A DNA stretch of 64,000 nt from Chitinophagales bacterium (GCA_020636575.1 JACJXP010000001.1:1240001-1304000), one strand, 5' to 3'. Shown: positions 42,945-52,717, counted from the stretch's first letter. Notes: a model not told the origin generated them from the sequence alone. Program-made: numbers and translations.

Positions 42945-42952
42945 CAAAAATA
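42945..42952 (-). promoter_or_regulatory. -7 box (TATTTTTG) 5 nt before the thioredoxin gene
   Basis: A perfect TAnnTTTG element on the minus strand. The short distance to the ATG at 42937-42939 implies an mRNA that begins at or within one base of the start codon. Confidence 0.5.
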
Positions 42953-43009
42953 GAGGGGTACAGGCAAATGATGATGGCAGCAATGTTAAAGTTGCAAGAA
43001 CTTTAAAAA

Positions 43010-43576
43010 TTAAAGATTCGCTTTAAGTTCCAGCAAAAAGCCTTTGATCTTTGTCAATGATTCGATCATCTGAAATTTCTCGTCGGCTTTTTTATTTTTC
43101 TTCAAAAAATCCCTGGCACCTTCGATGGTGAACTTACGCCTCCGAAGCAAATCGTAGATCAAAACCAGGTTCTTTATATCAACAGGGCGAAAGTAACGGT
43201 CACCTTTCCTGTTCTTGCGGGGTTGCAGAATATCAAATTCTGTTTCCCAGTATCGAATCAGGGATTGGTTTTCCCGAAACATAGTAGCCACCTCGCCTAT
43301 AGAATAGTATTGCTTTTGAAAGAGGATCTCATCTTCAGGTACCTGTATCAGGTCCGCATGGATGGTTGCTTCTTTTAATGAACGCCTGCCTCTTTTACCG
43401 GTATTGCTGGTTGCTGTTTTCATTTTCACCGAAGTTTTTTCTTCAACTACTTTTTTCTCAACGACAGGAACAGGCTTTTTGTTTTGTTCAGCAACAATTA
43501 CCGGTTTGGGTTCATCAGCAACTTCTTCTTCTGCAACAGCAAAATCAAAAGTTATTTGTGATAGTGGTTTTCCCAT
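43010..43576 (-). CDS. MerR-family transcriptional regulator
   Basis: A 188-residue protein. An N-terminal region of about 85 residues is low-complexity and rich in Val, Lys and Glu. The MerR DNA-binding domain begins at KQYYSIGEVATMFRENQSLIRYWETEF (helix-turn-helix), followed by the wing RKNRKGDRYFRPVDI and DLLRRRKFTIEGARDFL. No cysteine or other effector-binding site follows, so it is not a metal sensor of the classical kind. This type, with a long N-terminal extension, is common in Bacteroidota next to M23 peptidase genes. The target genes are unknown. Confidence 0.88.
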   Translation of the reverse strand: MGKPLSQITFDFAVAEEEVADEPKPVIVAEQNKKPVPVVEKKVVEEKTSVKMKTATSNTGKRGRRSLKEATIHADLIQVPEDEILFQKQYYSIGEVATMFRENQSLIRYWETEFDILQPRKNRKGDRYFRPVDIKNLVLIYDLLRRRKFTIEGARDFLKKNKKADEKFQMIESLTKIKGFLLELKANL

Positions 43577-43642
43577 TGGTTGTAAAGATACGATGCATAA
43601 CAGCAGCTGATAAGGTGTTATACAGTAGTGTGGAAAAATCGC

Positions 43643-44614
43643 TTAGTCAAGACTTTGATTGCTGGCAGCCGCTTTTTTAAGGATAAGATCAAATTGTTCG
43701 GGGGTAAGATCATTATAGAAAAAATAGATGGGATCTATCTTTTGTCCGTTCTTATGTACTTCATAATGGCAATGTGGCCCGGTTGATTTACCGGTGCTGC
43801 CAACCCAACCGATCACTTCGCCCCGTTTAACAGCCTGCCCATTCCTTACTTTCACTCTCACCATATGGCCATACAATGTTTCGTATCCATAACCATGATT
43901 GATGATGACATGGTTCCCGTATCCGTTACCGGTATTGCCTGCGGTTTTTATAGTTCCCTCAGCAGTAGCATAGATGGGTGTTCCCTGGGGCGCTGAAAAG
44001 TCAAGCCCGGCATGAAATTTTACAGTTTTATAAACCGGGTCTATTCGGTAGCCGAATCCGGATGCGATTCGGTTGAGGTCTTTGTTGCTTACAGGTTGAA
44101 TGGCTGGTGTATGCGCCAGCAATTTTTCTTTGTCCTTTACAAGTTCACCTACTTCCACATATGATTTTTGCTGGGCAACAGCCCGGCTTTTAAGATTATT
44201 CAGCGTTTTTGTAACAGAGGCGGCCAATTGATTATCCCTTATACTTTCAACAATGGCGATCTCTTTCTGTGCTTCCAGTTCTTTGGCCCTGGCGCTATCG
44301 GGGATGGGATTGGCTTCAAAAATGGCCCGGTATACATCATTATCCCTTTTTTCCAGCTCTTTCATTTGCTGATCCAGCGACTGCAGTTCATCCCGCAGGT
44401 CATAGTAATTATCCCTAAGCTCCCGGTTCTGTCTTTGTAATATTCTTTCTTTTGGAGAACCGATGAATTGAAAGGCGATAAAAGAAATAATGGCTGCAGT
44501 TACCAGGGCAGCGGCAATAAAACCAAATATTCTGAGTATGCGAACCCGAAGAGGAGTTTCCAGTTTTTCATACCGGAGGGTATTGGTATTATAGTAATAT
44601 TTGATTTTTTTCAT
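43643..44614 (-). CDS. Membrane-anchored M23-family peptidase with coiled coil
   Basis: A 323-residue protein. One membrane segment near residues 30-50, a coiled coil (about 55-120, RQNRELRDNYYDLRDELQSLDQQMKELEKR), then the M23 domain from about residue 200 with HAGLDFSAPQGTP, YGHMVRV and GPHCHYEV, giving all four zinc ligands. The design is that of EnvC/NlpD-like or MepM-like cell-wall enzymes, which act in the periplasm during growth or division. The gene is divergent from alaS, a common Bacteroidota arrangement. The merR gene follows 66 nt downstream. Confidence 0.88.
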   Translation of the reverse strand: MKKIKYYYNTNTLRYEKLETPLRVRILRIFGFIAAALVTAAIISFIAFQFIGSPKERILQRQNRELRDNYYDLRDELQSLDQQMKELEKRDNDVYRAIFEANPIPDSARAKELEAQKEIAIVESIRDNQLAASVTKTLNNLKSRAVAQQKSYVEVGELVKDKEKLLAHTPAIQPVSNKDLNRIASGFGYRIDPVYKTVKFHAGLDFSAPQGTPIYATAEGTIKTAGNTGNGYGNHVIINHGYGYETLYGHMVRVKVRNGQAVKRGEVIGWVGSTGKSTGPHCHYEVHKNGQKIDPIYFFYNDLTPEQFDLILKKAAASNQSLD

Positions 44615-44664
44615 GCAGGCGAACCTTAACCTGTTCTCATCAAGAAAATGAGGCCTGAATAATT

Positions 44665-44672
44665 TACCTTTG
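44665..44672 (+). promoter_or_regulatory. -7 box (TACCTTTG) before alaS
   Basis: A perfect TAnnTTTG element 45 nt upstream of the ATG. A short GC-rich hairpin (CCCC...GGGG, 44674-44687) follows it in the leader. No clear -33 TTG. Confidence 0.45.
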
Positions 44673-44717
44673 CCCCTGTTTTGCGGGGTCTGACAAATAT
44701 AATCTCTTACACCGCAA

Positions 44718-47360
44718 ATGTCAACCCTTTACACCCCCGGTTTTATGATGACAAGTGCAGCTATACGACAGGCTTTTTTGGATTACTTTAAAGAAAAAGG
44801 GCATACAATTGTTCCTTCGGCTCCCATTGTGGTGAAAAATGACCCCACCCTTATGTTCACCAATGCGGGAATGAACCAGTTCAAGGATTATTTTCTCGGG
44901 AACAAAAAACCACCGTACAGCCGGGTAGCCGATACGCAAAAATGCCTTCGGGTTAGCGGAAAACATAATGACCTGGAAGAAGTGGGAGTGGACACCTATC
45001 ACCATACCATGTTTGAAATGCTGGGCAACTGGAGCTTTGGTGATCCTGTCCAGCCAGAGGCAGGATATTTTAAAAAAGATGCAATCGCCTGGAGCTGGGA
45101 ATTGCTGACAGAAGTATATAAGCTGGACAAGAGCCGCATCTATGTAACCATTTTTGAAGGAGATGAAAAAGAAGGCCTGCCAAAGGATGACGAAGCCTAT
45201 AATGAATGGGAAAAATGGGTGACTGAAGACCGCATTTTAATGGGCAACAGGAAAGATAATTTTTGGGAAATGGGTGATACCGGTCCCTGCGGCCCCTGTA
45301 CCGAGATCCATTATGATACAAGGCCGGAGGCCAATAATGATGGGCATGCGCTGGTGAACAATGATGATACCGGTATGGTGATGGAGATATGGAACAACGT
45401 ATTTATCCAGTTCAACCGAAAAAAAGACGGCAGCCTTGAATCCTTACCCGCCAAACATGTAGATACCGGCATGGGACTGGAAAGACTCGTAAGGGTGATG
45501 CAGGGAAAGACATCGAATTATGATACGGATATATTTACCGGTACTATTAGCGGGATAGAAAAAATAACCGGGAAAAAATATGATGCTGGTGATAGTAAAC
45601 AAGCTATTGCTTTTCGGGTGATAGCAGATCATATTAGAGCGATAAGTTTCACTATTGCTGACGGGCAACTGCCTTCAAATACAGGAGCCGGTTATGTGAT
45701 ACGTCGCATTTTAAGACGGGCAGTTCGTTATTATTATTCATACCTGGATTATCAGCAACCTTTACTTTCTCAATTGGTGCCTGTAATTGCAAATCAGTTT
45801 GAAACGGTGTTTCCGGAATTACAAAAGCAGGTCGATTTTGTGAGTAAAGTGGTTAAGGAGGAAGAGGAAGCGTTTCTTAAAACTGTGGAAAGGGGATTAG
45901 CTATGCTTGATGAAGCTTCTGTTGATATCACAGGTGAACAGGCTTTTAAGTTGTATGATACGTTTGGCTTCCCTTTAGATCTTACAAAACTGGTTGTAGC
46001 AGAGAAAGGATTGAAAGTTGATGAACAAGGCTTCGAAATAGAAATGCAAAAACAAAAAGATCGCAGCCGTGCCGCTACTTCTGTTGATACAGAGGATTGG
46101 GTAGAATTAAAAAAGGGGACTAACCAGTTTGTAGGTTACGACTTATTGGAAATAGAAACTGAAGTTCTTAAATACAGAAAAGTAAAAGCCAAGGGTAAAG
46201 AACTGTATCAGCTGGTATTAGAAACAACACCTTTTTATGCTGAGAGTGGCGGACAAGTTGGAGATAAGGGAAAGCTGATAATAGGTAGTGAAGAAATTGC
46301 AGTATTCGATACAAAGAAAGATAATGACCTCATTGTTCATTTTACTGATAAAATTCCAAACGATCTTTCAGGCGAAGTGATAGCCCTTGTAGATGCAGAA
46401 AAAAGGGCGAATACAACTTTACATCATTCTGCCACACATTTGCTGCATGCAGCATTACGTACTGTTTTAGGCACACATGTGGCACAAAAAGGTTCATTGG
46501 TGAATGCTGAGCATCTACGGTTTGATTTTTCTCATTTCACAAAAGTCACAGACCAGGAGTTAAGTGAAATTGAGTCTTTGGTTAACGAAAAAATAAGGGC
46601 AAATATCCCGGTGATCATAAGAGAAATGCCAAAAGAAGAAGCACTGAAGATCGGCGCCATGGCTTTATTTGGTGAAAAGTATGGTGATACGGTAAGAGTA
46701 GTGATCATTGATCCGTCATATTCTGTAGAATTATGCGGCGGAACACATGTGGGATCTACAGGAGAATTGGGATTGTTTAAATTGACTGCTGAAACTGCAG
46801 TAGCTGCCGGTGTTCGGAGAGTGGAAGCCGTTTGTGGCAAAGCAGCAGAGGAATACGTTAATGAACAAATAGGTTCTTTAAAAAATCTGAAAGACTTATT
46901 AAAGAATCCCAAGGATTTGTCTAAGACCATTGAAAATCTTCAGTCAGAGAATACAGATCTGAAAAAGCATGTTGAATCTTTGGAAGCCCGTCAACTCGTA
47001 GGTATCCGGAATGAATTGTTGCAGAAAGATGAAATTATAAACGGTGTCAATTTCATTGGTGATATTGTTGAAGTAAGTAACCCGGATGCATTAAAAAAAC
47101 TTTGTTACGATCTCAAAAATCATTTGCGGGATCACCTGGTGGTGCTTTGCGTAAATATAAATGGCAAGCCGTATGTGGCCGTCAGCATGTCTGATACAGT
47201 TTCCAAAGCAAAAGACCTTGATGCCGGTAAGATCATCAAAGAAAAAGTAGCACCGCTCATAAAAGGGGGTGGTGGAGGACAAAAAACATTTGCAACTGCC
47301 GGCGGGCAGGATGTGTCTGATCTTAATAAAGTGATCACAGAAGTGAAAGGCTTATTATAG
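44718..47360 (+). CDS. alaS: Alanyl-tRNA synthetase
   Basis: An 880-residue enzyme. The catalytic core has MFTNAGMNQFKDYFLG, KHNDLEEVG and GMGLERL; the editing domain has HSATHLLHAALR and CGGTHVGS with its zinc ligands; a C-terminal DHHA1-type domain with GGGGGQ follows. It charges tRNA-Ala and removes mischarged Ser and Gly. The ATG at 44718 gives nine residues before the conserved start; the ATG at 44745 or 44748 (MMTSAAIRQAF) is the more usual start. The next gene begins 3 nt after the stop. Confidence 0.96.
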   Translation: MSTLYTPGFMMTSAAIRQAFLDYFKEKGHTIVPSAPIVVKNDPTLMFTNAGMNQFKDYFLGNKKPPYSRVADTQKCLRVSGKHNDLEEVGVDTYHHTMFEMLGNWSFGDPVQPEAGYFKKDAIAWSWELLTEVYKLDKSRIYVTIFEGDEKEGLPKDDEAYNEWEKWVTEDRILMGNRKDNFWEMGDTGPCGPCTEIHYDTRPEANNDGHALVNNDDTGMVMEIWNNVFIQFNRKKDGSLESLPAKHVDTGMGLERLVRVMQGKTSNYDTDIFTGTISGIEKITGKKYDAGDSKQAIAFRVIADHIRAISFTIADGQLPSNTGAGYVIRRILRRAVRYYYSYLDYQQPLLSQLVPVIANQFETVFPELQKQVDFVSKVVKEEEEAFLKTVERGLAMLDEASVDITGEQAFKLYDTFGFPLDLTKLVVAEKGLKVDEQGFEIEMQKQKDRSRAATSVDTEDWVELKKGTNQFVGYDLLEIETEVLKYRKVKAKGKELYQLVLETTPFYAESGGQVGDKGKLIIGSEEIAVFDTKKDNDLIVHFTDKIPNDLSGEVIALVDAEKRANTTLHHSATHLLHAALRTVLGTHVAQKGSLVNAEHLRFDFSHFTKVTDQELSEIESLVNEKIRANIPVIIREMPKEEALKIGAMALFGEKYGDTVRVVIIDPSYSVELCGGTHVGSTGELGLFKLTAETAVAAGVRRVEAVCGKAAEEYVNEQIGSLKNLKDLLKNPKDLSKTIENLQSENTDLKKHVESLEARQLVGIRNELLQKDEIINGVNFIGDIVEVSNPDALKKLCYDLKNHLRDHLVVLCVNINGKPYVAVSMSDTVSKAKDLDAGKIIKEKVAPLIKGGGGGQKTFATAGGQDVSDLNKVITEVKGLL

Positions 47361-47363
47361 ATT

Positions 47364-48350
47364 TTGTTTCGTTTATTATATATACTTGTTTTTCTTATCC
47401 TGCCTCATGTAGTACGGTCGCAGGATTCTTCACTTTTTGCAACCTGTTTCCATCGGGATTCTATTAGAAATATTGTAGAGGTGCTGGCATCTGATAGCCT
47501 GCAAGGGAGATTTACCGGAAAAACAGGCAATACAAAAGCTGCATTATTTATTGCTGAAGAATTTCGGAAAGCTGGCCTTCTTCCTGTGTCAGGATTCAAT
47601 GGCTATTTTATGGATGCGGGTGGCTACGGCAGTAATATCTTAGGTGCCATCAAGGGAACTAAAACCAGTGGACAGGTCATAATTTTTTCAGCTCATTTTG
47701 ATCATGTAGGTACGGATGCCACAAATCCTTTCCCCGGACTGAATAACTCTGCTCCTGGCGAAAAAGGTGATCATATTTTTAATGGTGCTAACGACAATGC
47801 ATCTGGTGTTGCAGCTATAATATCATTGGCAAAGTATTTTGCAAAAGCTCCGCGGCCTGAAAAAACGATCTTGTTTATGGCATTTAATGGAGAAGAACTT
47901 GGATTAAAAGGCTCTGCTCATGCAGCAACATTGTTTGATCCGGATTCTATAATTGCAAATATTAATATTGAAATGATTGGAAGACCTCATTTTTCAAAAG
48001 GTCGCCCATATATGACGGGAGCAGATTATTCCAGGTTGATATCTATAATGAATGAACGTCTTTATGAGTATGATCCTGCCAGGTATAAAAAATCATTTAT
48101 CAGGCCAGACCCATTCACTCAACAAGATCTTTACATGCGAAGTGATAATTATTCTTTTGCCAAAAAAGGAGTGATTGCCCATTCAATCATGGTCACATCA
48201 CCGGAAGATAAATATTATCATAGTAAAAATGATGAACCCGATACGTTGGATTATGATCTGATGAGTGAAATAATTAAAGCCATTGCAATAGGTTCTACCG
48301 GGTTGGTAAACGGTGAAGATATCTTGAGCCGAAAAAAGAAAAAGAAATAA
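47364..48350 (+). CDS. Secreted M28-family peptidase
   Basis: A 328-residue protein with a TTG start; the signal peptide (LYILVFLILPHVVRS) begins right after it and no ATG precedes the conserved part. Zinc sites: SAHFDHVGTD (His, Asp region), NGANDNASGVAA (bridging Asp), NGEELGLKGS (Glu, Glu) and AHSIMVTSPEDKYYHSKND (final His). All ligands are present, so it should be an active aminopeptidase or related enzyme in the periplasm. It starts 3 nt after alaS and may share its transcript. The Lys-rich end (RKKKKK) is unusual. Confidence 0.88.
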   Translation: MFRLLYILVFLILPHVVRSQDSSLFATCFHRDSIRNIVEVLASDSLQGRFTGKTGNTKAALFIAEEFRKAGLLPVSGFNGYFMDAGGYGSNILGAIKGTKTSGQVIIFSAHFDHVGTDATNPFPGLNNSAPGEKGDHIFNGANDNASGVAAIISLAKYFAKAPRPEKTILFMAFNGEELGLKGSAHAATLFDPDSIIANINIEMIGRPHFSKGRPYMTGADYSRLISIMNERLYEYDPARYKKSFIRPDPFTQQDLYMRSDNYSFAKKGVIAHSIMVTSPEDKYYHSKNDEPDTLDYDLMSEIIKAIAIGSTGLVNGEDILSRKKKKK

Positions 48351-48351
48351 G

Positions 48352-48861
48352 ATGGAGATCATTTTGGAAACAGAACGGTTATTGATGCGCAAATTCACAA
48401 TCGATGATGCGCAACTTATTTATGATCTTAATCTTGACCCGGAAGTGATCCGCTATACCCTTGATCCGATTAAAGATATTGAGCATGCCAGGCAGGTTTT
48501 GGAAAGCACCATTCTTCCTCAGTATGCATTATATAATCATGGCCGATGGGCTGTTTTGGTAAAACCTGATCTTCAATTCATTGGTTGGTGTGGGTTAAAA
48601 GCCCGGCCGGAGCGGGATGAGATAGACCTGGGTTACCGGTTTATCAAGGATGCCTGGGGAAAGGGTTATGCGACGGAAGCCGCATTCGCCTGCCTTAAAT
48701 ATGGATTCGAACAGCTTGGCTTAAAACGTATTGTGGGTAGGGCTATGCCCCAAAATGTCGCCTCCTTGCGGGTATTGGAAAAATGCGGAATGCAATATAT
48801 CGGTGAAGATATTGTAGATGGCCACCCGGCTAAAACTTACGAAGCAGTTAACCCCTTTTAA
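48352..48861 (+). CDS. GNAT-family N-acetyltransferase
   Basis: A 169-residue protein of the RimJ/RimL type: ETERLLMRKFTIDDAQLIYDLN at the N-terminus, GWCGLKARPERDEIDLGYRF in the middle, WGKGYATEAAFACLKYGFEQLGLKRIVG as the acetyl-CoA-binding region, and NVASLRVLEKCGM near the end. It transfers an acetyl group to an amine of a protein, antibiotic or metabolite; the substrate is unknown. It starts 1 nt after the M28 gene. Confidence 0.9.
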   Translation: MEIILETERLLMRKFTIDDAQLIYDLNLDPEVIRYTLDPIKDIEHARQVLESTILPQYALYNHGRWAVLVKPDLQFIGWCGLKARPERDEIDLGYRFIKDAWGKGYATEAAFACLKYGFEQLGLKRIVGRAMPQNVASLRVLEKCGMQYIGEDIVDGHPAKTYEAVNPF

Positions 48862-48897
48862 CATTTCCGAAACATTTCGTATTTCAGAAAAACTCTT

Positions 48898-48905
48898 TAT
48901 ATTTG
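48898..48905 (+). promoter_or_regulatory. -7 box (TATATTTG) before the PDZ gene
   Basis: A perfect TAnnTTTG element 44 nt upstream of the ATG; a TTTCG near the -33 position is a weak partner. Confidence 0.5.
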
Positions 48906-48949
48906 AACTACGAAATTAAACGTAGATAAAACTTATAAACTTAAAAAGT

Positions 48950-49996
48950 ATGAAACAGAACAGGAAAGCTGCATTTCTTTTAGCCATGGGATTTGCATTT
49001 TTATTACCTGCTACTATGATTGCTCAAAAAGAGGAGAAAGCAGATAAAGAGAAAGAGAAGAATAAAGTGGAGCAAGTGATCATTACAAAAAAAGGTGATA
49101 GTAAGGATAAAGTAGTGGTTGAAATTATTGGCGACAAAGTGACAATTAATGGAAAAGAAGTAGAAGAATACAAGGATAAGGATGGGAATGTAACTATTAT
49201 CAGGACCAGGCCAGGCAGGGGTGTTCAAATGTGGAATGATATGGGTTTCACACCTGGCCTTCGCTCCAGGGGTGGTAATAGTGCAGATGCATTTGAACTC
49301 TTCAATGAAAATTCCAATAAGGCTATGTTGGGAGTAACTACAGAGAAAACAGAAGAGGGAGTTGAAGTAAAAAGTGTTACTGAAGAAAGTGCTGCAGAAA
49401 AAATGGGTCTTAAAGAAGGGGATATCATTACTAAAGTTGATGGAAAGGATATTAGTAGTCCTGATCAGCTTTCAGAGATAATCCAGGCTCATAAACCCGG
49501 CGATAAGGTTAAGGTTACATATAAAAGAGGTAAGAAAACACAAACAGAAATAGCTGAACTGACGAAGTGGAAAGGCATTAACTCATGGTCAGGGAATTTC
49601 AACTTTGGTAACAACTTTAACATGGATGATCTGCACCTGGATAAAATAATGCCTAAGATCCAGACCATACCCAGAATGTCAGAACCCTTTGGCCAGTATT
49701 TCGGCATTGCAGGTAATCGCCCCAAGTTGGGACTTACTGTTCAGGATACAGATGATGGAAAAGGAGTAAAAGTGCTTGAAGTGGACGAAGAAAGTAATGC
49801 TGCGAAAGCTGGTGTTAAGGAAGGTGATATTATTACAGAGGCCGATGGTAAGGCTATTAACGGAACAGATGATATGGTAAAAATGGTGAGAGAGAATAAA
49901 GACAAAGTTTCTGTGATGCTAAAACTAAACAGGGATGGCAAAACACAGAATATTGAAGTGAAAATGCCCCGTTTACTTAAGAAAGCTGATCTGTAA
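48950..49996 (+). CDS. Exported protein with two PDZ domains
   Basis: A 348-residue protein. Signal peptide to about residue 25 (T-M-I-A-Q), a strongly charged Lys/Glu stretch (about 28-75), then PDZ domains at about 125-200 (KAMLGVTTEKTEEGVEVKSV, KEGDIITKVDGKDISSPDQL) and 250-340 (RPKLGLTVQDTDDGKGVKVLEV, KEGDIITEADGKAINGTDDM). There is no protease domain. Such PDZ-only proteins may bind unfolded or C-terminal peptides in the periplasm. It ends at a strong terminator. Confidence 0.85.
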   Translation: MKQNRKAAFLLAMGFAFLLPATMIAQKEEKADKEKEKNKVEQVIITKKGDSKDKVVVEIIGDKVTINGKEVEEYKDKDGNVTIIRTRPGRGVQMWNDMGFTPGLRSRGGNSADAFELFNENSNKAMLGVTTEKTEEGVEVKSVTEESAAEKMGLKEGDIITKVDGKDISSPDQLSEIIQAHKPGDKVKVTYKRGKKTQTEIAELTKWKGINSWSGNFNFGNNFNMDDLHLDKIMPKIQTIPRMSEPFGQYFGIAGNRPKLGLTVQDTDDGKGVKVLEVDEESNAAKAGVKEGDIITEADGKAINGTDDMVKMVRENKDKVSVMLKLNRDGKTQNIEVKMPRLLKKADL

Positions 49997-50014
49997 AGCA
50001 AAGCTTAATGAATT

Positions 50015-50042
50015 AAAAGCCCCGGTAGCCCGGGGTTTTTTT
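50015..50042 (+). terminator. Terminator of the PDZ gene
   Basis: AAAAGCCCCGG, loop TAGC, CCGGGG and a run of seven T: a classical rho-independent terminator 18 nt after the stop. Confidence 0.88.
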
Positions 50043-50080
50043 ATGTTACTAAAGGCACAATAGCCTTCACTTAAATGGGT

Positions 50081-50088
50081 TATTTTTG
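50081..50088 (+). promoter_or_regulatory. -7 box (TATTTTTG) before gatB
   Basis: A perfect TAnnTTTG element 13 nt upstream of the ATG at 50102. It lies inside an upstream open stretch from an ATG at 50075, which argues that 50102 is the real start. Confidence 0.55.
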
Positions 50089-50101
50089 CGACTCATTTTC
50101 A

Positions 50102-51553
50102 ATGAATAGTCAGGAAAAATATGAGGTGGTGGTTGGGCTGGAAGTGCATGCGCAATTACAAACAAGATCAAAGTTGTTTTGTGGCGATAGCATTGCCTAT
50201 GGCGCTGAACCAAACACACAAGTAAGCCCTATTACGCTGGGGCATCCGGGTACCCTTCCAAAGATGAACAAAAAAGCAGTGGAGTTTGCCATTAAAATGG
50301 GTCTTGCCTGCCATTGCAATATTCAAAAGGAAAACTATTTTGCCCGTAAGAACTATTTCTACCCGGATCTTCCAAAAGGTTACCAGATATCTCAGCATAC
50401 GATCCCTATTTGTAAAAATGGTCATGTGTTGATTCAAACTGATGATGGAGAAAAAAAGATAAGGTTGAACCGTATCCACATGGAAGAAGATGCAGGTAAA
50501 AGCATCCATGATATTGAAGAAACGGAGACCTGTATTGACCTTAACCGGGCCGGAACACCACTCATAGAGATCGTTACTGAACCAGACATTCGCAGTGGAG
50601 ATGAAGCATTTGCTTATTTAACAGAGATCAGGAAACTGGTCCGTTATCTTGAAATATGCGATGGAAATATGGAAGAAGGGAGTTTACGTTGCGATGCTAA
50701 TATTTCCGTTAGAATAAAAGGTGAAGAGAAGTTGGGCACTAAGGTGGAGGTCAAAAACCTCAATTCTATCCGCAATGTGAAAAAGGCGATCGAAGTGGAA
50801 TCAGAAAGGCTTATTGAACTCATAGAAAAAGGAGAGCCGGTTATACAGCAAACGAGAAGTTTTGACGCCGGTAACGGTACCACTTTTGCCATCCGGGAAA
50901 AAGAGGATGCTGATGATTATCGTTATTTTGCCGACCCCGATCTGGCGCCCTTTAATTTGAAGGACGAGTTTATTGAATCCATCAAATCCTCGATCCCGGT
51001 ACTTCAAAAAGAACGCATCAGGCGATACAAAGAAGAGCTCAGTTTACCAGAGTATGATGCTAACCTTTTAACAGAAGATAAAACCTTTTCAGACTATTTT
51101 GAGTATATCATTAAGGATACGGTTCATTATAAAGCGGCAGCCAATTGGATGCTGGGTCCTGTAAAAACCTGGTTGAATGATAATAATAAGGACATTAGTT
51201 CTTTCCCGGTTTTGCCAGAAAGGTTAGCTGAGTTGATCAACATGGTAGATGCAGGAGAACTGAGTTTTTCTGTGGCTTCAGGCGTTGTGCTACAGCAAAT
51301 GTTATCCGATAACAATAAAGGCCCAAGAGAAATAGCGGTTGAAAAAAACCTGTTTCAGCAATCCGATGCTAATGCAATTGAACCGATCATTGATGCGGTT
51401 CTGGCAAAGATGGCTGATAAGGTCAGTGCCTATAAAAAGGGTAAGAAAGGCCTGTTGTCTTTATTTGTTGGGGAAGTAATGAAACAATCAAAGGGTAAGG
51501 CCGACCCCAAACTGGTCAATAAATTATTACTGGAAAAATTACAATCATCATAA
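50102..51553 (+). CDS. gatB: Asp-tRNA(Asn)/Glu-tRNA(Gln) amidotransferase subunit B
   Basis: A 483-residue protein. The start is taken as ATG 50102 (MNSQEKYEVVVGLEVHAQL) because the promoter box overlaps an earlier ATG at 50075. The catalytic domain has EVHAQLQTRSKLFCG, HPGTLPKMNKKAVEFA, NYFYPDLPKGYQISQ, LRCDANISVR and KVEVKNLNSIRNV; the C-terminal GatB/YqeY helical domain follows. GatB phosphorylates the mischarged Glu or Asp, which GatA and GatC help to amidate. Those subunits are not in this window. Confidence 0.95.
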   Translation: MNSQEKYEVVVGLEVHAQLQTRSKLFCGDSIAYGAEPNTQVSPITLGHPGTLPKMNKKAVEFAIKMGLACHCNIQKENYFARKNYFYPDLPKGYQISQHTIPICKNGHVLIQTDDGEKKIRLNRIHMEEDAGKSIHDIEETETCIDLNRAGTPLIEIVTEPDIRSGDEAFAYLTEIRKLVRYLEICDGNMEEGSLRCDANISVRIKGEEKLGTKVEVKNLNSIRNVKKAIEVESERLIELIEKGEPVIQQTRSFDAGNGTTFAIREKEDADDYRYFADPDLAPFNLKDEFIESIKSSIPVLQKERIRRYKEELSLPEYDANLLTEDKTFSDYFEYIIKDTVHYKAAANWMLGPVKTWLNDNNKDISSFPVLPERLAELINMVDAGELSFSVASGVVLQQMLSDNNKGPREIAVEKNLFQQSDANAIEPIIDAVLAKMADKVSAYKKGKKGLLSLFVGEVMKQSKGKADPKLVNKLLLEKLQSS

Positions 51554-51562
51554 GTTATTCAA

Positions 51563-52717
51563 ATGAAGAAATTAATTGTTTTTGTTGTTGCGGTAACCTC
51601 TTTAGTAGCTTGTCAAGACAAGGAAGGAGGGAAAGATTTTATTGTTAAAGGAACAATTCGAAATAATCCGGCTAAGAAAATTTACCTGGAAGAGATACCT
51701 ATGGCCTCTAATCAGCGAATCGTGGCTGACTCAACCGAATTGGGAAAGGATGGGTCTTTTGAACTGTCAACTAAATCAGGGGAGTCAAGTGTATATACCA
51801 TACGACTTGATCAGAACCAATTCCCGGTAACAGCGGTGATCAATGATGAATCTCCAATAACTGTAACGGTAGATTTTGCAGACGAGAACAAACAATTCCC
51901 TTCCGGGTTCGAGGTAAAAGGATCAACAGCCAGCATTGCCTTAAAGGATTATATCATGGCATTTAATAATAAGATGCAGGATATCTTCCTGGGTTCAATG
52001 AAAGCTGATAGCCTGCAAAACAATAATGCCCCCGAAGCAGAGATCATTGCATTACATTCAGGTATTGCAGAACTGGCTGTTGAAGCAAAAGGAATCACCG
52101 ATAGTCTATTTGCCAAAAACATAAATCCGGCTTTATCGATGTTCGTTCTGGGATATTATCAATCCACTGCAATGAATCCGGCAACAGGTTTAATACCTTA
52201 TGACAGGGAGGGTGAAAGAAGTGTTGTAGATGCGCTGGCTGCAAAGTTTCCGGGCCACTCAAGGCTGGCAACGCTTAAAGCATCTATGGAAGGGTTGGTA
52301 GGCAAACAGGCTCCCGAAATTGCTTTGCCCGATCCAAACGGGAAAGAAGTAAAGCTCAGTTCTTTCCAGGGGAAATATGTGCTGGTTGATTTTTGGGCCA
52401 GCTGGTGCAAGCCTTGTCGGGAAGAAAACCCCAATGTGGTAAAAGCATTTAATAAATACAAGGACAGGAACTTCACGGTACTTGGTGTTTCTCTTGACAG
52501 GCCCGACGGTAAAGACAATTGGATGCAGGCTGTTATGAAGGATAACCTTACCTGGACACATGTAAGTGATCTTAAATTCTGGGATAGCCAGGTGGTACCA
52601 CTCTATAAAATTGAAGGCATACCTTATAATGTACTGGTAGATCCCCAGGGCAAGATCATTGCCGAAAACCTGCGGGGGCCTGCACTGGAAAGAAAACTGG
52701 AACAGGTGCTGAATTGA
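51563..52717 (+). CDS. TlpA-like thioredoxin lipoprotein with DUF4369-type domain
   Basis: A 384-residue lipoprotein (S-L-V-A-C, Cys17). The N-terminal part (about 20-120) is a beta-rich DUF4369-type domain (FIVKGTIRNNPAKKIYLEE). A helical stretch follows, then a TlpA thioredoxin domain with WASWCKPCREENP (CxxC), TVLGVSLDRPDG and EGIPYNVLVDPQGKI. The CxxC is complete, so it can act as a thiol-disulfide reductase in the periplasm, anchored to a membrane. It starts 9 nt after gatB and may be read from the same mRNA. Confidence 0.9.
   Translation: MKKLIVFVVAVTSLVACQDKEGGKDFIVKGTIRNNPAKKIYLEEIPMASNQRIVADSTELGKDGSFELSTKSGESSVYTIRLDQNQFPVTAVINDESPITVTVDFADENKQFPSGFEVKGSTASIALKDYIMAFNNKMQDIFLGSMKADSLQNNNAPEAEIIALHSGIAELAVEAKGITDSLFAKNINPALSMFVLGYYQSTAMNPATGLIPYDREGERSVVDALAAKFPGHSRLATLKASMEGLVGKQAPEIALPDPNGKEVKLSSFQGKYVLVDFWASWCKPCREENPNVVKAFNKYKDRNFTVLGVSLDRPDGKDNWMQAVMKDNLTWTHVSDLKFWDSQVVPLYKIEGIPYNVLVDPQGKIIAENLRGPALERKLEQVLN

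Noticed and set aside
50075..50101. Earlier ATG for gatB
   Set aside because: A TATTTTTG promoter box lies between it and ATG 50102, and GatB proteins begin near the latter.
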